From JBDHWG01 sp046328525 (lineage in GTDB: Bacteria; Chloroflexota; Anaerolineae; Epilineales; JAHCIE01), in the NCBI GenBank assembly GCA_046328525.1, contig JAXLWK010000003.1, positions 744,001 to 808,000 of the forward strand: 64,000 bases of DNA, in the 5' to 3' direction. Both the position numbers and the translations under genes were made by a program. The notes beneath the pieces were generated by a model. The model was not told the origin of the DNA. It saw only the letters and a list, made by a program, of their open reading frames with translations, and made no database searches. This document shows, in pieces, positions 57,875 through 64,000 of this stretch (the first letter of the stretch is position 1; each line of letters begins with the position of its first letter).

Positions 57875-58816
57875 ATGCTGCGCGTAGCTTTCATGGGAAC
57901 ACCAGATTTTGCCGTACCAACGTTGCAGCGGCTCCTGGGGATGCCGGACGTCGAGGTCGTCGTTGTCCTGACGCAGCCCGACCGCCCGTCGGGACGCGGG
58001 CGCGCCGTCGTCGAGTCGCCTGTGAAATCGGTCGCCGTCGCGGCCGGCCTCCCCATCCTCCAGCCGCGCAGCCTGCGCAAGGATCCGTCGGCCGTCGAGC
58101 GGGTGCGGCAGCTCGCGCCCGACCTCATCGTCGTCGCGGCCTACGGCCTGATCCTGCCCCCCAGCGTTCTCGCCATCCCGCGCCTGGGGAACATCAACGT
58201 CCACGCCTCCCTCCTGCCGCGCTGGCGCGGGGCGGCCCCGATCACCTATGCCTTGCTCGAAGGGGACGCGGTGACCGGCGTCACGATCATGCTCATGGAT
58301 GAGGGCATGGACACGGGCGCGATTCTCACCCAGGTCGAGGAACCGATCCGCCCGGACGATACGACCGGCAGCCTTAGCGCCCGTCTCGCCCAGGCAGGGG
58401 CCGCGCTGCTCGGCGAGACGTTGCCGCGCTGGGCCGCCGCTGAGATTGAGCCGCAGCCGCAGCCGCAAGATGGCGTGACCTACACGCGCCTGATCAAGAA
58501 AGAGGACGGGGCGATTGACTGGCAGCGGCCGGCCGCCGCCATCGAGCGCGCGGTGCGCGCCTACCAGCCCTGGCCGACGGCGTACACCCTCTGGAATGAC
58601 GCGCCCCTCAAGGTCTTGCGCGCGGTCGTCGTCTCGGCGAAAGGCACGGCGGGCGAGGTCGTCGCCGTGCCGGGCGGCGTAGCCGTGGTGACAGGCGACG
58701 GCGCCTTGCGGCTCGACGAGGTTCAGCCGGCCGGCAAGCGCCCCATGCCGGGCAAGGCCTTCGTGAACGGCGCGCCCGGATTCGTCGGCGCGCGGCTATC
58801 GGCCGTGACGCAATAG
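57875..58816 (+). CDS. fmt: Methionyl-tRNA formyltransferase
   Basis: 313 residues. RVAFMGTPDFAVPTLQRLL opens it, SLRKDPSAVERVRQLAPDLI, NINVHASLLPRWRGAAPITY (the formyl-THF site with catalytic Asn-His) and LLEGDAVTGVTIMLMDEGMD follow; the C-terminal OB-fold binds tRNA. GGAGGG precedes the ATG at 57875. It is divergent from recJ and followed 15 bases later by lipB. Confidence 0.97.
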   Translation: MLRVAFMGTPDFAVPTLQRLLGMPDVEVVVVLTQPDRPSGRGRAVVESPVKSVAVAAGLPILQPRSLRKDPSAVERVRQLAPDLIVVAAYGLILPPSVLAIPRLGNINVHASLLPRWRGAAPITYALLEGDAVTGVTIMLMDEGMDTGAILTQVEEPIRPDDTTGSLSARLAQAGAALLGETLPRWAAAEIEPQPQPQDGVTYTRLIKKEDGAIDWQRPAAAIERAVRAYQPWPTAYTLWNDAPLKVLRAVVVSAKGTAGEVVAVPGGVAVVTGDGALRLDEVQPAGKRPMPGKAFVNGAPGFVGARLSAVTQ

Positions 58817-58831
58817 GGATAGGAGCCGAAG

Positions 58832-59572
58832 GTGTCCGACGGGAATGACAGGATTGTCTGGCTGCTGAACATGGGCGTCGAGCCGTACCGGCCCGTGCTG
58901 GAACTCCAGCGCCGCATCGTGGCGGCCAAGAAAGACGGCTGGCCGTGCGATGTGCTGCTGCTGCTGGAACACGAGCCGGTCTACACCCTGGGCCGGCACT
59001 CGGATGAGAGCTTCATCCTGGCGGATCCGGCGACGCTGGCCGCGCAAGGCATCGAGGTCGTGCGCATCGAGCGCGGTGGCGAGGTCACATACCACGGCCC
59101 GGGCCAGATCGTCGGCTACCCCATCCTGCACCTGGGCCACTTCAAGAAAGACATCCGCTGGTACATCGGCGCGATAGGCGAGGTGATCATTCGCACCCTG
59201 GCCGACTACGGCATCCCCGGCGAGTTCGACCCGAAGTACCCCGGTGTCTGGATCGAGGGCGGCAAGATTTGCGCGGTTGGGGTCAAGAACGAGCGCTGGA
59301 TCATGTACCACGGCTTCGCCATGAACATTGACCCGGACATGGCGCACTGGCGCGGGATTGTGCCGTGTGGGCTGGTCGGCAAGGATGTCGCCACCCTCGC
59401 CGACGCGCTCGGCCGACGCCCGCCGTCGGATGAGGTGCGCCAGCGCATCGTGACGCACTTCGAAGCGGTCTACGGCTGCCGCGTCGTGCCGGTCGAGCGG
59501 GAGACGCTGGACGCGGCCCTCGCCAGCGGCGACCCGCTCAGCCTCCCCACATCGCTGACCTGCGACGCCTGA
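58832..59572 (+). CDS. lipB: Octanoyl-ACP:protein octanoyltransferase LipB
   Basis: 246 residues. EHEPVYTLGRHSDESFIL, RGGEVTYHGPGQIVGYPIL (lipoyl transfer signature), GGKICAVGVKNERWIMYHGF (catalytic Lys) and GIVPCGLVGKDVATLADAL (catalytic Cys). It transfers octanoyl groups to lipoyl domains. Start is a GTG at 58832 with AGGAG upstream; no lipA is next to it. Co-transcribed with fmt. Confidence 0.95.
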   Translation: MSDGNDRIVWLLNMGVEPYRPVLELQRRIVAAKKDGWPCDVLLLLEHEPVYTLGRHSDESFILADPATLAAQGIEVVRIERGGEVTYHGPGQIVGYPILHLGHFKKDIRWYIGAIGEVIIRTLADYGIPGEFDPKYPGVWIEGGKICAVGVKNERWIMYHGFAMNIDPDMAHWRGIVPCGLVGKDVATLADALGRRPPSDEVRQRIVTHFEAVYGCRVVPVERETLDAALASGDPLSLPTSLTCDA

Positions 59573-59906
59573 CCTGCACAGGCTGAGGCAGTTCTCATCG
59601 AGCGCCTCCCACTCTGCGTAGCGTCGAGAACAGGTAACGCAAAGGCGCAGAGACGCAAAGGAAGATCCGGCGTTTCTCCCTTGACAATAAGCCTGGGCCG
59701 CGTCGCGGCGGACAGCCGCCGTAGGCTCAAGCCTACGGCTACGGATGAAAGCCCAAGGGGCTGGGGGAGCCGGAGCGTCAGCCTCTCAGGCTTCCATTCG
59801 TAGCCCGCTGCTTCAGCGGCGGGCAGGCAGGGCGCTGAGGACGACAGCGATTTTCATCCGTCTGCTGGTGGACACACGTCCATGAGAACCTGCTATGACA
59901 GTTCGC
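59573..59906. repeat. Repeat-rich intergenic region between lipB and scpA
   Basis: 334 bases without a gene. It contains TAACGCAAAGGCGCAGAG (59635-), a perfect hairpin GCCGTAGGCT/AGCCTACGGC (59718-59739), a stem GCCCGCTG/CAGCGGCGGGC (59803-59824) and GTTCTC/GAGAAC arms near the lipB end. These are common mobile intergenic repeats of Chloroflexota type. Transcripts of convergent lipB and scpA both end here. Confidence 0.6.
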
Positions 59907-60653
59907 CTACCCGTCCCCCTGGGCGGTGTCCTCAGCCACCGGCGCGGCCTCCAGCCAGATGTCCTCGAACGGCGCGGGCTGCCGCGCCAGGACGACGCGC
60001 TGCTTAATGAGTTCGAGCAGCGCGAGGAACGCCGCGATGACCTCGGTGCGGCTTCGAGCCTCCAGCAGCCAGGCGTGGAAGCCGAGCGGGCCGCGGCCCA
60101 GCCGCTCGCGGAGTTGCGCCATCTTAGCTTCAATCGTGATCACGTGGGGTGTGACCGCGACACCCTCCGGCGGCGCCGCCGGCAGGCGGGCCAGGACGCG
60201 GCGGAACGCCGCCGTCAGATCGGAGACGGTGACGCCTTCAAGGCCAGTGCCGGCCTCGCGCGTGGGTGGCGCGGTCTCGCGCCCGAAGACCCGCAGGCCC
60301 GCCGCCTCGCGGGTCTGGAGCGAAGCCGCCGCCCGCTTGAACTGCTGATACTCCCGCAGCTGCCGCGCCAACGCCTCCCCCACGTCCTCTTCCTCGTCGT
60401 CCTCGACCGCCGACGGTGGCGGCTTGGGCAGCAGCGAGCGCGACTTGATGAGCACGAGCTTGGCCGCGACCGACAGGAACTCGGCCAGGACGCGGGGGTC
60501 CGGGCTGTCCATCTGACGGACGTATAGCAAGAATCCGTCGGTCACCTCCGCCAGGGCGATGACCGTCACATCCAGGCTTCGTTCTTCGACAAGATGGAGG
60601 AGCAGGTCCAGCGGACCGTCGAATACCGTCAGTCGAACGCGGTATTCTTCCAT
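59907..60653 (-). CDS. scpA: Segregation and condensation protein ScpA
   Basis: 248 residues. RVRLTVFDGPLDLLLHLVEE at the N-terminus is the SMC-binding signature, followed by VLAEFLSVAAKLVLIKSRSL. The C-terminal winged helix contains TRTEVIAAFLALLELIKQ-like SRTEVIAAFLALLELIKQR. The middle has an acidic insert EDDEEED. No scpB follows; instead the repeat region is next. The ATG at 60653 is preferred because the longer reading overlaps the amidase gene. Confidence 0.94.
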   Translation of the reverse strand: MEEYRVRLTVFDGPLDLLLHLVEERSLDVTVIALAEVTDGFLLYVRQMDSPDPRVLAEFLSVAAKLVLIKSRSLLPKPPPSAVEDDEEEDVGEALARQLREYQQFKRAAASLQTREAAGLRVFGRETAPPTREAGTGLEGVTVSDLTAAFRRVLARLPAAPPEGVAVTPHVITIEAKMAQLRERLGRGPLGFHAWLLEARSRTEVIAAFLALLELIKQRVVLARQPAPFEDIWLEAAPVAEDTAQGDG

Positions 60654-60657
60654 GGTC

Positions 60658-61788
60658 CTAGCCGCGGCTGCGGTTGCTGCTCTCGACGGGGTGGGGAGTC
60701 TCGCGCGGCTCGGCGGATCCTGGCGCATCGTCGGCGTGGTTGTCCACGGCCAGCGTGGGGGGCGCAGCTTCGGGCGTTTCCAGGGTAGGCGCGGCGGCGG
60801 CGGGTGAAGGAGCCGCCGGGCTATGCGAGCCGTCCGGCACGGGCATCACCAAGTCACCACCCTCCGGCGCGGCCGCGACAGGCGCCGCATCACCGGGGCC
60901 GTCCTCGGTCGGCGGCGCGGTAGCGGCCACGCTCTCCACGGGCGGCTCGCTCAGGGTATCGTGGGGCGGGAGCGGCGCTCCGGCCAGCAACCGCTCGACG
61001 CGGTCCATGAGGGCGAACTTCCAGCGCGCCCCTTCGAGCCACTGGTCGCCGGGGCAGGTCACGCTGACAAGCTCCTGATGCCCCTTGATCGCCTCAATAG
61101 GCAGGTTCAGCTCGCGCAGCAGCCACGCGCAGAGCAACGCGGCGCCGTCCAACTGAGCGGGCGGCGGAGCCGTGTGGTCGAGGTTGCCGGCTAACGCGAT
61201 CCCGACGCCCGAGCCGTTGTACTGACGGGCATGGTGGGAGATGGTTGCCAGGGCGTTGGTCTGGGCGACGCGGCCGTCGCGATCAATGATGAAATGGTAG
61301 CCGACGCCCGGCCAGCCGAGGGTCGTCACGTGATAGCCGGCGATCTGTTCAGCGCCGACGCTTTCCGACGCGCCCGTATGGTGGATCACGAGCTGTCGGA
61401 TATAGTCGAGCGGGCGCGAGGCATAGCGTAGCGTCGCATGGCGCGGCAGGCTGCCGACCTGGTTCACCAGATCGAACGGCGGAATGCCCAACACGATGCC
61501 GGAGGGCTGCGGAAGCGGCGCCAGCTTCTCCTGCCGCAGCTGCTCACGCAGGTGGATGACCTCCGCGCCGATGGCTTTCAGCCGCAGCTGACCGGGCGCC
61601 GCCTCTTCGAGGGCGATGCGCTGAAAGTACTGTGTCGGCACGCCGGCGTCGAGGAAGCTGTCGGTCAGAGGCAGGCCGCAGAAGTCAATGCCGTACTGCT
61701 GCAAGAAATCCAGGAAAGCGCCTTCGACGGTGCAGCCGGTTTCCGGAAAGTAGCGGCGCTCAACATGAGGCACGGGCGAGTCGACCAT
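60658..61788 (-). CDS. N-acetylmuramoyl-L-alanine amidase (PGRP/Amidase_2 fold)
   Basis: 376 residues. The amidase domain (~128-275) has LVIHHTGASESV (zinc His), GYHFIIDRDGRV (catalytic Tyr), NGSGVGIALAGN and VTCPGDQWLEG (third ligand Cys replacing His with Cys-Pro-Gly pattern). N-terminal ~110 residues have an unknown helical part. The C-terminal 100 residues are Pro/Ala/Glu low complexity. No clear signal peptide is seen, so export is uncertain. Promoter TTGTTG-17-TATAAT at 61825-61853. Its stop is five bases before the scpA start. Confidence 0.88.
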   Translation of the reverse strand: MVDSPVPHVERRYFPETGCTVEGAFLDFLQQYGIDFCGLPLTDSFLDAGVPTQYFQRIALEEAAPGQLRLKAIGAEVIHLREQLRQEKLAPLPQPSGIVLGIPPFDLVNQVGSLPRHATLRYASRPLDYIRQLVIHHTGASESVGAEQIAGYHVTTLGWPGVGYHFIIDRDGRVAQTNALATISHHARQYNGSGVGIALAGNLDHTAPPPAQLDGAALLCAWLLRELNLPIEAIKGHQELVSVTCPGDQWLEGARWKFALMDRVERLLAGAPLPPHDTLSEPPVESVAATAPPTEDGPGDAAPVAAAPEGGDLVMPVPDGSHSPAAPSPAAAAPTLETPEAAPPTLAVDNHADDAPGSAEPRETPHPVESSNRSRG

Positions 61789-61824
61789 AAACGATTATCC
61801 TTAAGGCGCGGGCAAACACGATTG

Positions 61825-61853
61825 ATTATAGTTGTATGCTGGACGCGCAACAA
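61825..61853 (-). promoter_or_regulatory. Promoter of the amidase-scpA operon
   Basis: Minus strand TTGTTG (61848-61853), 17-base spacer, TATAAT (61825-61830), about 37 bases before the amidase ATG. Confidence 0.6.
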
Positions 61854-61976
61854 ATCTCGCGCTCCCGCCGGCAGGCGCTTCACCGGCCCCGCGTGCAACT
61901 TTGGGGCGCGGCGCTACGTAGAAAGGGATGAGAGAGGTTAACACCACGAGACAACTGGAAAGGACCGAGACGGATC

Positions 61977-62447
61977 ATGGAAAGCCCAAACATCGAGTAC
62001 ATCAGCGGCCCAGGCCAGGAGCCAATGCCCCTGCCAGCCCCGTCCTCGAATCACTACACCCGCCCTCTGACCCAGGGCGACCGCATCATCGCCGCTATCG
62101 CTCACGCCAGCGTCTGGCTGAACCTGTTCACCGCATTTCTGGGCCTCGCCGTCGCCGGCGGCATCTGGCTGCTATACCGCAACCGCGAGCGCTGGGTCGC
62201 GGGGCAGGCGCTCCAGGCGCTCTTCCTGCAATTCGGCGTGCTGGCGCTCATCGCTCTGACGGCGATCCTGGCCGCCCTGGGGAAGTTCACGTTCTGGACG
62301 ATCATCGGCCTGCTGTTCTTCCCCCTCGCCTGCGTCACAGGGTTTGGCGTGATCGCCCTATTCCTGTATAGTATCTGGGGCGCGGTGCAGGCCCTGGCCG
62401 GGCGTGACTTCCGTTACCCCATCATCGGCGTTGTCGCCGACGACTAA
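61977..62447 (+). CDS. DUF4870 (Tic20-like) small membrane protein
   Basis: 156 residues. Three hydrophobic segments: ~40-68, ~85-103 and ~108-135. RNRERWVAGQALQALFLQFG is the central family motif, as is FPLACVTGFGVIALFLYSIW. An unstructured N-terminus with PMPLPAPSS precedes them. Function unknown. ATG at 61977. It is divergent from the amidase. Confidence 0.85.
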   Translation: MESPNIEYISGPGQEPMPLPAPSSNHYTRPLTQGDRIIAAIAHASVWLNLFTAFLGLAVAGGIWLLYRNRERWVAGQALQALFLQFGVLALIALTAILAALGKFTFWTIIGLLFFPLACVTGFGVIALFLYSIWGAVQALAGRDFRYPIIGVVADD

Positions 62448-62520
62448 CGTCCACCACGCGCGTCGGGAGGAGCCAGCCGCCCTCCCGACGCCGTATCACC
62501 CACGCGAGAGGCAAGACCCC

Positions 62521-63219
62521 ATGTTCGAAGACGTCAAGCGCGCTATCGTCGTCGTCGCCCACCCGGATGACATGGAAACTGTCATGGGCGGCACCGTCGC
62601 CATGCTCACCGAGCGAGGAGTGTTCGTCGTCGAGGCTCTCCTCACGAACGGCGACATCGGCACGAGCGGCGCGATCCCGCCGGACCTGACTCGCGCCAAG
62701 CTCGCCTCCATTCGTCAGGCGGAGGCGCGGGAGGCGGCCGCCGAGCTAGGCGTGCACGACGTCGTGTTCCTAGACCGTCCGGACGGCGAGCTGGTCGCGG
62801 ACCTGGCCTTGCGCAGCGAAGTCGCCCGCCTGTACCGACACTACCAGCCGGACACGCTGTTCACGTTCGACCCGTCCTGGGTCGGCCAGGCCCACCCGGA
62901 CCACACCGCCGCCGGCCGCGCCGCCATTGACGCCTACATGCCGTCGAAGATGCCCCTGTACCACCCGGAGCACCTGTTCGAGGGCCTGAAGGTCGCCGAC
63001 TTGAAGCGCGTCTACCTGTTCGGCGGCAGCACGATCCAGGACCTCGTCGTAGACGTGACCCCGTACTGGGATCGCAAGCTGCGCGCAACCCTCAAGCACG
63101 TCTCGCAGTTCCCCGACCCCAAAGGGCCGATGGAGTGGCTGGAAAAGTGGGGCGGCGAGACCGGCCAGCGCGTCGGCGCGAAGTACGGCGAAGCGTTCAG
63201 CACAATGAACGTCTGGTAG
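62521..63219 (+). CDS. PIG-L family deacetylase
   Basis: 232 residues. IVVVAHPDDMETVMGGTVAM carries the AHPDD zinc motif, NGDIGTSGAIPPDLTRAKLA and RQAEAREAAAELGVHDVVFL follow, and AHPDHTAAGRAAIDAYMPS the third ligand His. It deacetylates an N-acetyl sugar; substrate (GlcNAc-Ins, bacillithiol precursors or a glycolipid) unknown. ATG at 62521; a longer reading includes the previous gene end. Confidence 0.92.
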   Translation: MFEDVKRAIVVVAHPDDMETVMGGTVAMLTERGVFVVEALLTNGDIGTSGAIPPDLTRAKLASIRQAEAREAAAELGVHDVVFLDRPDGELVADLALRSEVARLYRHYQPDTLFTFDPSWVGQAHPDHTAAGRAAIDAYMPSKMPLYHPEHLFEGLKVADLKRVYLFGGSTIQDLVVDVTPYWDRKLRATLKHVSQFPDPKGPMEWLEKWGGETGQRVGAKYGEAFSTMNVW

Positions 63220-63221
63220 GT

Positions 63222-64000
63222 CTAGCCGACAACTTTGCGGAAGAGGCGCAGCCAGTTCTCGCCCAGGATACCGCGCACGTCGGCCTCGCTATAGCCGCGC
63301 GCCAGCAATCCCTCGGTCAGCGACGGGAAGCGCGTCACATCCTCCAGGCCGAGCGGCGGGATGGGGATGCCGTCGAAGTCGGAGCCGATGGCGACGGCCG
63401 ACGGCCCCACCAGGCCCGCGATATAGTCAATGTGGTCGAGGACGTGCTCTAGCCGTCCATCCTCATCCTGGTCGCGCAGGAACGTGAACACAACCGCGAC
63501 CACGCCGCCGCCGCCGGCCAGCGCCTTGATCTGGTCGTCCCACAAGTTGCGCGGGACGTCGAACAGCGCCCGCGCGTTGGAGTGTGACGCCCAGATCGGC
63601 TGGCGGCTCGTCTCGATCACATCCCAGAAGCCAGGCTCGTTGAGATGCGACACGTCAATCAGGATGCCCAGGTCGTTACACGCCGCGACCAGGCGCTTCC
63701 CGAACGCGCTCAACCCCTTGCCATCGTCACCCGGCTCTGAGACACCGCAGCCGGCGCGATTGCGCCCGCCCCACACAAAGCCCAGGTTACGCAAACCGAG
63801 AGCGTAGGCGATGCGCAGGCGCATCAAGTCGGTTCCCAGCGGCTCAGCCCCTTCCATGCTCAGAATCGCAGCCAGCCGGCCATCGGCCCTGGCGCGCACC
63901 ACATCCGCCGCGCGCTCGACGAGCAGCAGCTGCTCCGGGTAGGCGCGGAGAGCCTGGTGCAGCGCGTCGGTCATGCGCAGAAAGCGATCCCACGTATTCT
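63222..64000 (-). CDS. Membrane-dipeptidase-family peptidase, N-terminus cut by window edge
   Basis: At least 259 residues; the frame is open past the ATG at 63974 (upstream residues NTWDRFLR) to the right edge, so the start is outside. ILIDVSHLNEPGFWDVIE, IWASHSNARALFDVPRNLWD, GSDFDGIPIPPLGLEDVTR and VRGILGENWLRLFRKV match the renal dipeptidase family; SH and HSN hold zinc ligands and GSDFDG the conserved Asp. The first metal site (HxD) must lie outside. It may degrade D-containing dipeptides or beta-lactams. The stop lies two bases from the PIG-L stop, convergent. Confidence 0.93.
   Translation of the reverse strand, partial: NTWDRFLRMTDALHQALRAYPEQLLLVERAADVVRARADGRLAAILSMEGAEPLGTDLMRLRIAYALGLRNLGFVWGGRNRAGCGVSEPGDDGKGLSAFGKRLVAACNDLGILIDVSHLNEPGFWDVIETSRQPIWASHSNARALFDVPRNLWDDQIKALAGGGGVVAVVFTFLRDQDEDGRLEHVLDHIDYIAGLVGPSAVAIGSDFDGIPIPPLGLEDVTRFPSLTEGLLARGYSEADVRGILGENWLRLFRKVVG

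Noticed and set aside
59573..59906. A missing scpB in the gap after scpA
   Set aside because: No frame with ScpB motifs; only repeats are seen.
1..64000. tRNA, rRNA or CRISPR elements
   Set aside because: No cloverleaf with a GTTCRA loop, no rRNA-like stretch and no regularly spaced repeats were seen by eye.

Overview
The window reads as a chromosomal segment of a high-GC (roughly two-thirds G+C by eye) bacterium of the phylum Chloroflexota, most likely an Anaerolineae-like lineage. This rests on secreted proteins ending in an FLPLVQR or YLPHIQR tail, DUF4397 and propeller-repeat surface proteins, a staygreen homologue, a fused cyanobacterial-type GDP-mannose pyrophosphorylase, an archaeal-type ATP-dependent DNA ligase, and interspersed palindromes. 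No rRNA, tRNA, CRISPR array or prophage was seen. One insertion sequence is present (51314-52878).

Layout. 1-3857: end of an operon miaA, DUF58, TgpA-type transglutaminase (cut by the left edge), all minus strand. 4137-8195: a hypothetical gene and a metal-uptake operon fur-cbiM-cbiQ-cbiO with a candidate Fur-family operator. 8320-17276: a long minus-strand block. LON-domain protein and DNA ligase come first. An operon follows of staygreen (possible Mg-dechelatase, probably leaderless), an AcuC-type deacetylase and a methyltransferase. Then comes a carotenoid operon: plant-type phytoene desaturase, phytoene synthase, DUF2085 and a glycosyltransferase. 17500-20023: an efflux pump and a secreted protein. 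20139-26164: endonuclease III with a polyprenyl synthase, a CrtI-type desaturase, a DUF4397 surface protein, and a CarH-type B12 photoreceptor regulator with an SDR. 26335-31869: a DUF4097 protein, an HtrA protease, a citrate-synthase-like gene coupled to a small HTH gene, and an IrrE/XRE pair. 32052-41460: a modular glycoside hydrolase, an Mpg-like sugar nucleotidyltransferase, a small coiled protein, MBL/MaoC enzymes and a propeller lipoprotein. 41572-44817: two HtrA-like proteases without signal peptides, a LuxR response regulator and a histidine phosphatase. 44945-51237: tandem GT39-like membrane transferases, an HD hydrolase and pdxST. 52950-64000: rlmN, a YugP-type protease, a HAD phosphatase, recJ, fmt, lipB, scpA, an amidase, a DUF4870 protein, a PIG-L deacetylase and a partial dipeptidase.

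How the genes may work together. The most interesting theme is light and pigment biology. The CarH-like gene carries the Trp-x9-Glu-His and DxHxxG signatures of the adenosylcobalamin photoreceptor family. Its own promoter and the carotenoid operon promoter share a nearly identical 17-base block centred on the -35 box, so light-released repression of carotenoid synthesis is a concrete prediction. A cobalt/nickel transporter (which could feed B12 synthesis) lies downstream of the carotenoid operon. A staygreen homologue, known elsewhere for removing Mg from chlorophyll a, lies upstream of it. No bacteriochlorophyll genes are visible, so the pigment substrate is open.

All functional calls come from reading protein motifs by eye; no database search was run.
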